Source: Arthrobacter sp.
Lineage (GTDB): Bacteria; Actinomycetota; Actinomycetes; Actinomycetales; Micrococcaceae
Length of the DNA: 64,000 nucleotides
Direction of reading: 5' to 3'
Assembly (NCBI GenBank): GCA_031277795.1
Contig: JAITLQ010000017.1
Span: 113,264-177,263, forward strand
The translations under genes were made by a program, and so were the position numbers. Every line of letters begins with the position of its first letter. Positions within the stretch are counted from its first letter, which is position 1. This document shows, in pieces, positions 51,968-60,263 of this stretch. The notes below the pieces were generated by a model, which was not told the DNA's origin, made no database searches, and worked only from the letters and a program-made list of their open reading frames with translations.

Positions 51968-53617
51968 TCAGCGAGCCTTGAGTGCCGCCTCGGCGTTGAG
52001 CGTGCCGGAGCCGAAGAAGCTGGTGCGGCCCTTCGAGGCCCGGCACGGCTGCCTGCTGACGATCGTCCCGGCCTTGGCACACGTCCGGTGGGTGGCGGAG
52101 GAGCGCAGGCGCACGGCGATCTTCGCCGGGGTCCAGGACGGATGCTTGGCCTTCAGGAGCGCTGCGGTGCCCGCCACGGCGGGGGAGGCGAAGGAGGTGC
52201 CGGTGACCGTCTCGAACGTCGTGCGGCCGGAGGCGAGCTTGGCCGTGCCCTGGGCAGCGAGGTCGACGAGCCCGAGTCCCACCGTCGACCAGCGGTCGAT
52301 CTTTCCGTTGCGCTGGGTCATCGAGGCGACCACCACGCCGGGCAGCTCCGCCGGCAGGCCGAGCATCGACTTGCTCAGCCGCTGCCCGGTCTGCGCATCC
52401 TCGAGGCTCGACTTGTCGGAGAAGTCGGCGCCGTCGTTGCCCGCGGCCGCGACGGTGAGCACTCCGCGCTTCTGCGCGTAGGCCTGCGAGCGCTTCATGG
52501 CGGTGATGACGGCGGCCTGATCCGCGTTGCGCGGGTTCCAGAGGCCTCCCACGAGCGTGCCGGCCCAGTCCACGCCATAGCTCATGTTCAGCACAGGGAG
52601 CCGGTGCTTGATCGCCCACTGCTGGGCGCAGATGGAGGCCTCAGCGAAGATCGATCCCGCCGCCGTGACCACGCGGACCGAAGCCACCTTGGCCCCGGGG
52701 GCGATGCCGCGGCTGGGACCCACGCTGGCTGATCCGGCGATCACGTTGGCGACGGCGGTGCCGTGCCCTGCGTCCGCGGCGGTGGGACGGCCCTGGGTCG
52801 AGCCGCTGACGAGCTTGCCGCCGGCCAGGCACGAGGCGCCGAGCTTGGTGTTGACCTTGCCGGCCACGGCGGGGTTCTCGTCGAAGATGCCCTCGTCGGC
52901 CACGCCCACGGTCACGCCCTTGCCAGTGGAGATCTTGTTGGCCTGCACCGAGCGCGCCATGGTGGCGATGGCACCGACGGAGTTCGCGGGCCGGCGCGCC
53001 ACCGTGACCCGGCGGACGATGCTCGGCTGCGGCGAGATGACCCCGCTCACCCCCGCGGAGGCCACGGAGGCGGAAGCGCGCAGGGCCTTGACGAAGGCGT
53101 TGGCCTTGGCCTGCGAGGCGCCAGCCGGGAGGGCGTAGACAGCCACGGCCAGGCTGGGCCACGAGGCGGTGCGGGAGGCCCGGTGCTTCTTGGCGATGGC
53201 GTTGGCCCGCGAGAGCCCGCCGGCCGTCTTGAGGTTCACGATGACGGTCAGCCGTTCGCGCGCGCCCACCCTGATCTTGCCGGTGGAGGTCGCCGCGACG
53301 GAGGCGCGCTGCGTTCCCCGCGCACCCTCGGCGCTGGCCGCCATGGAGTCGAGCCCGGCGCCGACGGTGAGGGCGGAGCCGCCGAGTGCGGCGTCGAGGG
53401 AGTAGACGCCGTTGTCCTGGCGCAGGTTCACCGTGGGAGCGCCGGCCGACGGCGGTGCCTCGGGCCCGCGCGTGTCTCCGGCGGGCCCCAACGAGGCGGC
53501 CACGAGGCTGAGCCCCGCGACCAGGACGGCGCCGATGCGCCACCGGCGTCCCGACACGCGAACGCCGCCGGGAGGGGTGGAGGCCGGCCCGGGGGACGCG
53601 GCGGAGAGGCGGCTCAT
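51968..53617 (-). CDS. Secreted subtilisin-family (S8) serine protease
   Basis: 549 residues from the ATG at 53617, with AGGAG upstream. An N-terminal signal segment lies at about 24-46 (RRWRIGAVLVAGLSLVAASL). Residues 115-190 resemble an inhibitor I9-type propeptide (LTVIVNLKTAGG, then ASWPSLAVAVYALPAG). The catalytic triad is Asp241 in VADEGIFDEN, His285 in GHGTAVANVIAG and Ser475 in GTSFASPAVAG, with oxyanion Asn394 in AAAGNDG. The Asp motif reads DEG rather than the usual DTG/DSG. No sortase or transmembrane anchor follows, so it is probably released. Confidence 0.92.
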   Translation of the reverse strand: MSRLSAASPGPASTPPGGVRVSGRRWRIGAVLVAGLSLVAASLGPAGDTRGPEAPPSAGAPTVNLRQDNGVYSLDAALGGSALTVGAGLDSMAASAEGARGTQRASVAATSTGKIRVGARERLTVIVNLKTAGGLSRANAIAKKHRASRTASWPSLAVAVYALPAGASQAKANAFVKALRASASVASAGVSGVISPQPSIVRRVTVARRPANSVGAIATMARSVQANKISTGKGVTVGVADEGIFDENPAVAGKVNTKLGASCLAGGKLVSGSTQGRPTAADAGHGTAVANVIAGSASVGPSRGIAPGAKVASVRVVTAAGSIFAEASICAQQWAIKHRLPVLNMSYGVDWAGTLVGGLWNPRNADQAAVITAMKRSQAYAQKRGVLTVAAAGNDGADFSDKSSLEDAQTGQRLSKSMLGLPAELPGVVVASMTQRNGKIDRWSTVGLGLVDLAAQGTAKLASGRTTFETVTGTSFASPAVAGTAALLKAKHPSWTPAKIAVRLRSSATHRTCAKAGTIVSRQPCRASKGRTSFFGSGTLNAEAALKAR

Positions 53618-53652
53618 GGCTGCTCCTGTGATGCGAGTGAGAGGAGGCGAGT

Positions 53653-54714
53653 CTAGGCCCATCCGAGGGCCAGGATGCGTGGTCCGACGATGTGTTGCAC
53701 CCATGCCGCCGCTGCGACGTCGCTCAGGTGGAAACCGCCGCGGTCGGCGAGGCTCGGGGGGAGGCGGCGCGCGGCCTGTGCGTCACGGTCGGCGGGCGTC
53801 GGTTCGACCCCCACCTGCTCCCACAACCGGTCCCCGGCCAGCCAGGCCTCGATGTCGAGGAAACGGGCGCCGAGCGTGGCGCGCCCCCAGGCGTTGACGG
53901 CGTCGATGCTCTCCCGCACGGCACCATGATCCGGCGCGTAGGCGTTGGCGAAGAAGCCCTGGCGCAAGAACGCGGGGCGCTGCGGCGCCAGCCACGCGTG
54001 CTGGGCCTCCCACCCGGCCACGATCTCCTCCGCCGTCACGCCAGGGGCGGTTGCCGAGTTCTTGCCGCCGCCGAGGAAGAGGGTCAGGTCGGCCCGGTGC
54101 TCCGGCGCCTCGGTGGGCAGGAAGCGCACCGCGTCGGGGACGGGCACGGCCCGGCCGCCGTCGGTGCGGATGAAGGACGGCACGCCGCGCGTGGCGTCCC
54201 ATCCGAGCACGCCCCTCACCGAGGTGCCCTCGAGCAGCCCGGCGTAGGGGCGCGAGGCGCGGGTAGTCAGCGGCGAGGCCACGCCCCACACACGCCCGCC
54301 GCTCGGCACCTGCCGGCCCGGGAAGCTCAGCCGCGCTGGGGCCAGCCCCATGCGGGAGGCGATCTGCGCGTCCGTTTCCCCCGCCTTGGCGTCGCTGTAG
54401 AGGTAGGCCCCGAGGCGCTCGGCGAGCGCTGCGACGTGCGCGCCGGCGTACTCGGCGGTGGAGGAACCGACCAACCACCAGCGGCTGGTGTCCGAACGCA
54501 ACGGGTAGACGGTGGAGTGCGGGTCCCACGCCACCTCGGCATAGCCGGAGGGGGCGGGGAGCAGGTCCGGATCGGTGACGGCCGTGGCCGGGGCCGCGCG
54601 CAGCGGGCGCGGGGCGCTCGACTCGGGCACGGCGGTGAATCCGGACAGCGCGGCCACCGCCACGCCTGCGCCGAGCAACAGCTCACGGCGCCGAATCCCC
54701 CTGATCGACCTCAT
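53653..54714 (-). CDS. Tat-exported SGNH-hydrolase-like protein
   Basis: 353 residues from the ATG at 54714; an ATG 12 nt upstream is equally possible. The start IRRRELLLGAGVAVAALSG has the twin-arginine pattern. WLVGSSTAEYAGAHVAALAERLG (about 80-102) resembles block I of SGNH esterases, with GSST in place of GDS. LADRGGFHLSDVAAAAWVQ near the C-terminus resembles the block V Asp-x-x-His region. Between them are stretches typical of GDSL-like lipases (FLGGGKNSATAPGVTAEEIV). The hydrolase call is tentative; secretion is well supported. It follows the S8 protease on the same strand's upstream side (35-bp gap) and is probably cotranscribed with it. Confidence 0.65.
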   Translation of the reverse strand: MRSIRGIRRRELLLGAGVAVAALSGFTAVPESSAPRPLRAAPATAVTDPDLLPAPSGYAEVAWDPHSTVYPLRSDTSRWWLVGSSTAEYAGAHVAALAERLGAYLYSDAKAGETDAQIASRMGLAPARLSFPGRQVPSGGRVWGVASPLTTRASRPYAGLLEGTSVRGVLGWDATRGVPSFIRTDGGRAVPVPDAVRFLPTEAPEHRADLTLFLGGGKNSATAPGVTAEEIVAGWEAQHAWLAPQRPAFLRQGFFANAYAPDHGAVRESIDAVNAWGRATLGARFLDIEAWLAGDRLWEQVGVEPTPADRDAQAARRLPPSLADRGGFHLSDVAAAAWVQHIVGPRILALGWA

Positions 54715-54850
54715 GCCCCCATGCAATCACCGAGCCGAGCCGCGGGGATCCACCCAGGGGTGACGATTGGGTATCGCTTGTGTCCACCCCAGGGCGGACA
54801 GCGCCACTCGCCGTCGTGCCTCGGGGTCGGCCGGTGGGTTCCGGCTCCGC

Positions 54851-54900
54851 TCGGTGCCGCTCGGTGCCGCTCGGTGCCGTGCGGTGCGGTGCGGTGCCGG
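54851..54900. repeat. Short tandem repeats (10-bp and 5-bp units)
   Basis: TCGGTGCCGC occurs three times in tandem (third copy ends GT), followed by GCGGT repeated three times. Slippage-prone; no evident role. Confidence 0.8.
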
Positions 54901-54917
54901 CTGCGCCCCGCCCGCAC

Positions 54918-54987
54918 CTCCCGAATCGGAGTGCGTTCGGTACGCTTTTTGGCCGATTTGCGTACCGAACCCACTCCGATTCGGGAG
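54918..54987. repeat. Hairpin repeat element, copy 3
   Basis: The longest copy: CTCCCGAATCGGAGTG extends the outer stem and pairs with 54972-54987; the inner TTCGGTACG pairs with CGTACCGAA. One C/C mismatch. Loop CTTTTTGGCCGATTTG is shared with copy 4. Confidence 0.85.
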
Positions 54988-55036
54988 AGGAGAGGGGAGG
55001 GGAGGGGAGAACCCGGGCGACGCGACCCAGCGAACC

Positions 55037-55075
55037 CCGTGAGGATTCGGGGCCCGGGCGTGAGGGGAGCGTGAG
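55037..55075 (+). promoter_or_regulatory. Tandem GTGAG repeats, candidate KdpE binding site
   Basis: GCGTGAG occurs at 55058-55064 and 55069-55075 (11-bp period), with a related CCGTGAG at 55037-55043, two helical turns upstream. The same 11-bp-spaced pair precedes kdpD (60147-60164). OmpR-family regulators such as KdpE bind direct repeats of about this spacing. Confidence 0.6.
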
Positions 55076-55150
55076 GGGCGGGGCGGCGGCGGGCGCCCGC
55101 GGCGAGGCTGAGTGCCGTTTGAACCCCCTATCCCTTGAAGGAGTCCCCTC

Positions 55151-55243
55151 GTGGACGTGTTGATCCTCGCCGTGGTTGCGGCGTTGTTCGTGGGCTTTGC
55201 CGCGCTCGCCGCGGCGCTGTCCAAGCTGGATGGTGACGCATGA
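55151..55243 (+). CDS. 30-residue membrane peptide upstream of kdpF
   Basis: Starts at a GTG 8 nt after GAAGGAG. It reads [20 protein letters not shown] then [10 protein letters not shown]: one hydrophobic helix with a short acidic tail. It overlaps the kdpF start by 4 bp (ATGA), so it is translationally coupled. Similar short ORFs precede kdpF in other actinobacteria, to my knowledge, but have no assigned function. It could be a second small subunit of the Kdp complex. Confidence 0.7.
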   Translation: MDVLILAVVAALFVGFAALAAALSKLDGDA

Positions 55244-55332
55244 TCGCCTTCAGCGTCGTTGCCTTGGCCCTTGGCCTCGCCACGGCCGTGTACCTCGTGG
55301 TGGCCCTCGTGAGCCCGGAGCGTTTCGAATGA
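55240..55332 (+). CDS. kdpF: KdpF small subunit
   Basis: 30 residues, [20 protein letters not shown] then [10 protein letters not shown]. Single helix followed by the KdpF-type ending (YLVxALxxPExF). In E. coli KdpF is a lipid-like stabiliser of the KdpABC complex. The ATG overlaps the preceding ORF by 4 bp and its stop overlaps the kdpA start by 4 bp. Confidence 0.92.
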   Translation: MIAFSVVALALGLATAVYLVVALVSPERFE

Positions 55333-57002
55333 GCGTCGTCTGGGCCGTGGCCGCCCTGGGCCTCGTGGTGGTGCTCCTCGCCGCGGTGCACGTGCCGCTC
55401 GGCGACTACATGGCTCGCCTCTACACCTCGCCCCAGCACCTGCGCGTTGAACGCTGGCTCTACCGCGCCACGGGGGTGAACCCGGACGCCGAGCAGAGCT
55501 GGCGCCGCTACCTCGGCGGCCTCTTGGCGTTCTCCGCCCTCGGCCTGCTGGCCGTTTACGCCCTGCAGCGCCTGCAGCACTGGCTGCCCGGCTCGCTCGG
55601 CCTGCCGGCGGTTGAACCGAGCCTGGCGTTCAATACCGCCGCCTCCTTCCTCGGCAACACCAATTGGCAGTCGTACTCGCCGGAGGCCACGGTGGGCCTC
55701 ACGGTGCAGATGGCCGGCCTAGCGGTGCAGAACTTCCTCTCCGCGGCCGTGGGCCTGGCCGTCGCGATCGCGTTCGTGCGCGGCCTCACGCGCCGCGGCG
55801 AGCCGACGCTCGGCAACGTGTGGGTCGACCTGACCCGCGGCACGCTGCGCCTCCTGCTGCCCCTCGCCGTCCTGGGCGCCGTGCTGCTCATGCTGGCCGG
55901 CGTCATCCAGAACCTCGGAGAGCCCACCACGATCTCCACCCTCACAGGGGCGACGCAGACCATCCCGGGCGGTCCCGTTGCCTCGCAGGAGGCCATCAAG
56001 ATGCTCGGCACCAACGGTGGCGGCTTCTTCAACGCCAACTCGGCGCACCCCTTCGAGAACCCGAACGCGTTCTCCAACCTGGTGCAGATCCTGCTGGTGC
56101 TCCTCATCCCGTTCTCGCTGCCGCGCACCTTCGGCACCATGGTCGGCTCCCGCCGGCAGGGCGTGGCGATTCTCGCCGTCATGGGCGGGCTGTTCCTCGT
56201 CTCCTACGCCCTCCTGACCTGGGCCGAACTCGTCGGCGCCGGTGCGGCCCCGCAGGCGGCGGGCGGCGCCATGGAGGGCAAGGAGCAGCGCTTCGGCATC
56301 ATCGGGTCCACGCTCTTTGCCACCACCACGACCGGCACCTCCACGGGTGCCGTGAACTCGATGCACGATTCCTACACCGCCCTGGGCGGCGCCCTGCCGC
56401 TCTTGAACATGATGCTCGGCGAGGTGGCCCCCGGCGGCGTCGGCTCCGGCCTCTACGGCATGCTCATCCTCGCGATCGTGGCCGTCTTCGTGGCCGGCCT
56501 CCTCGTGGGGCGCACGCCCGAGTACCTCGGCAAGCGCATCGGCCGCGGCGAGATCACCCTCGCGAGTCTCTACCTGCTCGTCACCCCCACGATCGTCCTG
56601 CTCGGCACGGCCCTCAGCTTCGGCATCCCGGCCCTGCGCGAGTCGATCGAGGGCACCAGCATCCTGAACCCCGGCCACCACGGCCTCTCCGAGGTGCTCT
56701 ACGCCTTCACCTCGGCCGCGAACAACAACGGCTCGGCGTTCGCCGGCCTGACCGCCAACACCCCCTGGCTCAACTGGGCCCTGGGCCTGGCGATCCTGCT
56801 CGGCCGCTTCCTGCCCATCGTGTTCGTTCTCGCGCTCGCCGGCCGGCTGGCCGCCCAGCGCCCGGTCCCGGTCACGGCCGGCACCCTCCCCACCCACACC
56901 CCGCTCTTCCAGGGGATGCTCGCCGGCGTCACGCTGCTCTTCACGGCGCTGACCTACTTCCCGGTGCTTGCCCTGGGCCCGCTCGCGGAAGGAACCCTCT
57001 GA
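55329..57002 (+). CDS. kdpA: Potassium-transporting ATPase subunit A (channel-like)
   Basis: 557 residues. The K+ selectivity regions of the four pseudo-repeats can be seen as [39 protein letters not shown] and [10 protein letters not shown]. It is the ion-translocating subunit of the high-affinity K+ pump in the cytoplasmic membrane. Two nucleotides separate it from kdpB. Confidence 0.97.
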   Translation: MSVVWAVAALGLVVVLLAAVHVPLGDYMARLYTSPQHLRVERWLYRATGVNPDAEQSWRRYLGGLLAFSALGLLAVYALQRLQHWLPGSLGLPAVEPSLAFNTAASFLGNTNWQSYSPEATVGLTVQMAGLAVQNFLSAAVGLAVAIAFVRGLTRRGEPTLGNVWVDLTRGTLRLLLPLAVLGAVLLMLAGVIQNLGEPTTISTLTGATQTIPGGPVASQEAIKMLGTNGGGFFNANSAHPFENPNAFSNLVQILLVLLIPFSLPRTFGTMVGSRRQGVAILAVMGGLFLVSYALLTWAELVGAGAAPQAAGGAMEGKEQRFGIIGSTLFATTTTGTSTGAVNSMHDSYTALGGALPLLNMMLGEVAPGGVGSGLYGMLILAIVAVFVAGLLVGRTPEYLGKRIGRGEITLASLYLLVTPTIVLLGTALSFGIPALRESIEGTSILNPGHHGLSEVLYAFTSAANNNGSAFAGLTANTPWLNWALGLAILLGRFLPIVFVLALAGRLAAQRPVPVTAGTLPTHTPLFQGMLAGVTLLFTALTYFPVLALGPLAEGTL

Positions 57003-57004
57003 AC

Positions 57005-59317
57005 ATGTCAGCCCCCGTCCTCTTCTCCCCCGCCTCGGGCGGGGTGCCCCCGGAACCCCACCGCCCGACGTCGGGCGCCTCCTCCCAGCCCCGGCGCGCC
57101 TTTGGCGCGCGGGCGCTGTTGGCGGCCCTGCCGCTTGCCCTGAGGAAGCTGGACCCGCGCGTCATGGTGCGCCGCCCCGTCCTCTTTGTTGTTGAGCTGG
57201 GTGCCGCGCTGCTCACGGCGCTCGCGATCGCCGAGCCGTTCCTCGGCCGCAGCGAGAGCGCCACGCCGATCCCCGGCGGCTTCACGTGGGCCATCGCCGC
57301 GTGGCTGTGGGCCACCGTGCTCTTCGGCAACCTCGCGGAGGCCGTGGCGGAGGGCCGCGGCAAGGCGCAGGCGGACAGCCTGCGCACGACCCGCTCGGAG
57401 ACCCCGGCCCGGGTGCTGGCCACCGCCGGCGACGGCGCGTGGGACCGCGCCGCCGACCCGGCCGGGCTCCGCGCGCGCCTCGAGGAACGCGCCTCCTCCG
57501 CCCTGGCGATCGGCGACGTCGTGCTCGTCGAGGCCGGGGACGTCATCCCCGGCGACGGCGACGTGATCCACGGCGTCGCGAGCGTCGACGAGTCGGCGAT
57601 CACCGGTGAGTCCGCGCCCGTGGTGCGCGAGGCGGGAGGCGATCGCAGCGCGGTCACGGGCGGCACGCGCGTGCTCTCCGACCGGATCCTCGTGCGCGTC
57701 ACCTCCACGCCGGGGCAGACGTTCGTGGACCGGATGATCTCGCTCGTGGAGGGCGCCTCGCGCCGCAAGACCCCCAACGAGGTGGCGCTCGACGTGCTGC
57801 TGGCGACGCTCACGCTCGTCTTCCTCGTGGTCACGCTGACGCTCAACCCCATCGCGTCCTCGGTCGCGGCCCCCGTGCACCTCGCCGTGCTCGTGGCCCT
57901 GCTCGTATGCCTCATCCCCACCACCATTTCGGCCCTGCTCTCGGCGATCGGCATCGCGGGCATGGACCGCCTGGTGCGGCGCAATGTGCTGGCGCTCTCC
58001 GGCCGCGCCGTCGAGGCCGCCGGCGACGTCTCCACGCTGCTGCTGGATAAGACGGGCACCATCACCTACGGCAACCGCCGCGCCGTGGGCGTGAACCCGC
58101 TGCCCGGCGTGGAGCTTGACGCCGCGTGGAGCGCCGCCGTGGAGGCCTCGCTCGCGGATGCGACGCCAGAGGGCCGCTCGGTGCTCGCCCTCGCGCTCTC
58201 CGACGGGCCGCGCACGGCTTCGGCGCTGGCGCACGCCGCCCTCGGCGGCACCGACACCGTGGCGCCGGCCGGTTCTTCTGAACCTGCCGCGCCGGAGGGC
58301 GAGGCCAGCGCGGAAGCCGGCCGCACGCCGTCGGGCGTTCTGCAGCTGACGGGAAGCCCCGTTGCCTTCTCCGCCACGACCCGGATGTCCGGCGTGGACC
58401 GCCGCGACGGCTCGGCGCTGCGCAAGGGCGCCGGCTCCGCCGTGCTTGCGTGGCTCGACGCCGCGGGCAACGCCCCGAGCGCCCGGGTGCGCGCCGCGCT
58501 CGAGGCGGACGTCGCCAGGATCGCGGGGCAGGGCGGCACGCCGCTCGTGGTCGCGGAGCAGGAGGCGGACGGAACCGGCCGCGCTCTGGCCGTCATCCAC
58601 CTCAAGGACGTCGTGAAGGAGGGGCTACCCGAGAAGTTTGAGCAGCTGCGCGCCATGGGCATCCGCACCGTGATGATCACGGGCGACAACGAGGTCACGG
58701 CCCGCGCCATCGCCGCCGAGGCAGGCGTCGATGACGTGCTCGCGGAGGCGACGCCGGAGGACAAGCTCGCGCTGATCAAGCAGGAGCAGGCCGGCGGGCG
58801 CATGGTCGCCATGACGGGAGACGGCACCAACGACGCCCCGGCGCTGGCGCAAGCCGACGTGGGCGTGGCGATGAACACCGGCACGTCCGCGGCCAAGGAG
58901 GCCGGCAACATGGTGGACCTCGACTCGGATCCGGCCAAGCTCATCGACATCGTGGCGATCGGCAAGCAGCTGCTCATCACGCGCGGAGCGCTGACGACCT
59001 TCTCCATCGCCAACGACCTGGCGAAGTACTTCGCGATCGTCCCGGCGATGTTCATGGGGGCCTTCCCGCAGCTCGGCGCGCTCAACGTCATGGGCCTGTC
59101 CTCGCCGGCCTCGGCCGTGCTCTCCGCGGTCATCTTCAACGCGCTTGTCATCCTGGCGCTCATCCCGTTGGCCCTGCGGGGTGTGAAGTACCGCGCCGTC
59201 GCGGCATCCAAGCTCCTGGGCCGCAACCTCCTGATTTACGGGCTCGGCGGCGTCGTCGCGCCGTTCATCGGGATCAAGCTCATCGATCTTGTTGTCTCGC
59301 TTCTCCCGGGCTTCTGA
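57005..59317 (+). CDS. kdpB: Potassium-transporting ATPase subunit B (P-type ATPase)
   Basis: 770 residues. Actuator motif TGES (200-203), phosphorylation site Asp348 in [11 protein letters not shown], and hinge [18 protein letters not shown] are intact. Membrane helices flank as expected. The protein is about 85 residues longer than E. coli KdpB: the N-terminal 40 residues and an Ala/Glu/Ser/Pro insert near 400-450 in the nucleotide-binding domain, before FSATTRMSG, are extra. Both extras contain the GTCGGGCG-type DNA motif also found in inserts of other genes. Confidence 0.96.
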   Translation: MSAPVLFSPASGGVPPEPHRPTSGASSQPRRAFGARALLAALPLALRKLDPRVMVRRPVLFVVELGAALLTALAIAEPFLGRSESATPIPGGFTWAIAAWLWATVLFGNLAEAVAEGRGKAQADSLRTTRSETPARVLATAGDGAWDRAADPAGLRARLEERASSALAIGDVVLVEAGDVIPGDGDVIHGVASVDESAITGESAPVVREAGGDRSAVTGGTRVLSDRILVRVTSTPGQTFVDRMISLVEGASRRKTPNEVALDVLLATLTLVFLVVTLTLNPIASSVAAPVHLAVLVALLVCLIPTTISALLSAIGIAGMDRLVRRNVLALSGRAVEAAGDVSTLLLDKTGTITYGNRRAVGVNPLPGVELDAAWSAAVEASLADATPEGRSVLALALSDGPRTASALAHAALGGTDTVAPAGSSEPAAPEGEASAEAGRTPSGVLQLTGSPVAFSATTRMSGVDRRDGSALRKGAGSAVLAWLDAAGNAPSARVRAALEADVARIAGQGGTPLVVAEQEADGTGRALAVIHLKDVVKEGLPEKFEQLRAMGIRTVMITGDNEVTARAIAAEAGVDDVLAEATPEDKLALIKQEQAGGRMVAMTGDGTNDAPALAQADVGVAMNTGTSAAKEAGNMVDLDSDPAKLIDIVAIGKQLLITRGALTTFSIANDLAKYFAIVPAMFMGAFPQLGALNVMGLSSPASAVLSAVIFNALVILALIPLALRGVKYRAVAASKLLGRNLLIYGLGGVVAPFIGIKLIDLVVSLLPGF

Positions 59318-59348
59318 CATGCCCGTCCCTTCTATGAAAGGCCTTCCC

Positions 59349-60002
59349 ATGTCCCCGGCCACCGGCCGTTCCCGCGGCCCCCGCCGCACTTCAGCTCTCG
59401 GGCAGCTCTCCACGGCTCTGCGGCTGCTGCTCATCATGACCGTGCTGCTCGGCGTGGCCTATCCGCTGGCCATGGTGGGGGTCGGCCGGCTCGTCGCCCC
59501 GGCCCAGGCGGACGGCTCCTGGGTGCGCGACGGCTCCGGTCAGGTGGTGGGCTCGGCCCTGATCGGTCAGAGCTACCTGCTCGCCGACGGTTCGCCCGAT
59601 CCCCGGTACTTCCAGTCCCGGCCCTCGGCCGCGGGGGAGGGCTACGACGCCATGAGCTCCGGGGGCTCCAACTTGGGCCCCACCAACCCCGAGCTCGTGG
59701 AGGCCATCAAGGAGCGCCGCGCGGCGGTGGCGGTGTTCGAGGGAGTGGACGCGGCGCTGGTGCCGGCCGACGCCGTGACCGCCTCCTCCTCCGGCCTGGA
59801 CCCGGACATCTCGCCGGAGTACGCGGCCCTGCAGGTGCCGCGCGTGGCGAAGGAGCGCGGCCTCGAGGAGGCACAGGTGCGTTCGCTGGTCGAGGCGGCG
59901 ACCGAGCGCGTGTGGGTGGTGCTCCCGGGGCAGGCACGCGTCAACGTCCTGCGGCTCAACGTGTCGCTCGATGCAGCGAAGCCGCTCGAGGCCGTGAGGT
60001 AG
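59349..60002 (+). CDS. kdpC: Potassium-transporting ATPase subunit C
   Basis: 217 residues from the ATG at 59349, picked because GAAAGG is 7 nt before; ATGs at 59319 and 59334 are also in frame. One N-terminal helix (ALRLLLIMTVLLGVAYPLAM), then the KdpC signatures GSALIGQSYLLADGSPDPRYFQSRPSA, SSGGSNLGPTNPEL, ASSSGLDPDISPEYAALQVPR and NVLRLNVSLD (each shown in part). It stabilises the complex and aids ATP binding. Confidence 0.95.
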   Translation: MSPATGRSRGPRRTSALGQLSTALRLLLIMTVLLGVAYPLAMVGVGRLVAPAQADGSWVRDGSGQVVGSALIGQSYLLADGSPDPRYFQSRPSAAGEGYDAMSSGGSNLGPTNPELVEAIKERRAAVAVFEGVDAALVPADAVTASSSGLDPDISPEYAALQVPRVAKERGLEEAQVRSLVEAATERVWVVLPGQARVNVLRLNVSLDAAKPLEAVR

Positions 60003-60021
60003 GCGCGCTCGCCTGTCTCTA

Positions 60022-60079
60022 GATCGGAGTGGGTTCGGTACGCTTTTTGGCCGATTTCTGTACCAAACCCACTCCGATC
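60022..60079. repeat. Hairpin repeat element, copy 4
   Basis: Arms 60022-60041 and 60060-60079 pair over 20 positions with one C/A mismatch, identical in position to that in copy 1. It lies 20 bp after the kdpC stop and may terminate or attenuate kdpFABC before kdpDE. Confidence 0.85.
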
Positions 60080-60146
60080 CGGGAGAGGGACGAGGCGAAC
60101 GGGGGAGGCAAGCGGGGTGATGAGAGAGAGTGAGCGAGAGGGCGGG

Positions 60147-60164
60147 GCGTGAGGAAAGCGTGAG
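60147..60164 (+). promoter_or_regulatory. Tandem GCGTGAG pair upstream of kdpD, candidate KdpE site
   Basis: GCGTGAGGAAAGCGTGAG, two copies of GCGTGAG with an 11-bp period, 100 bp before the kdpD start. Matches the kdpFABC copy at 55058-55075. Confidence 0.6.
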
Positions 60165-60263
60165 ACTTCCGGTGGTCCGGGCCAGAACCGGCCCGACGCC
60201 GCGATGGGCCGCGTAGGCTCGGCGCCAGTTCCACTCCACTCGAGTTCACGAGGACGGCACGGC

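Larger units (their letters stand above)
54715..55150. other. kdp upstream region: tandem repeat, hairpin copy 3, KdpE-type repeats
   Basis: 436 bp without a gene of normal size. In order: plain sequence to 54850, short tandem repeats 54851-54900, hairpin repeat copy 3 at 54918-54987, a G/A-rich tract to about 55015, GTGAG repeats at 55037-55075, and the ribosome-binding GAAGGAG at 55136-55142 before the first small ORF. Confidence 0.7.

Noticed and set aside
54711..60249. Small peptides containing KSAKKRT-like strings near 54.9 and 60.05 kb
   Set aside because: They are translations of the hairpin repeat copies, not conserved genes.
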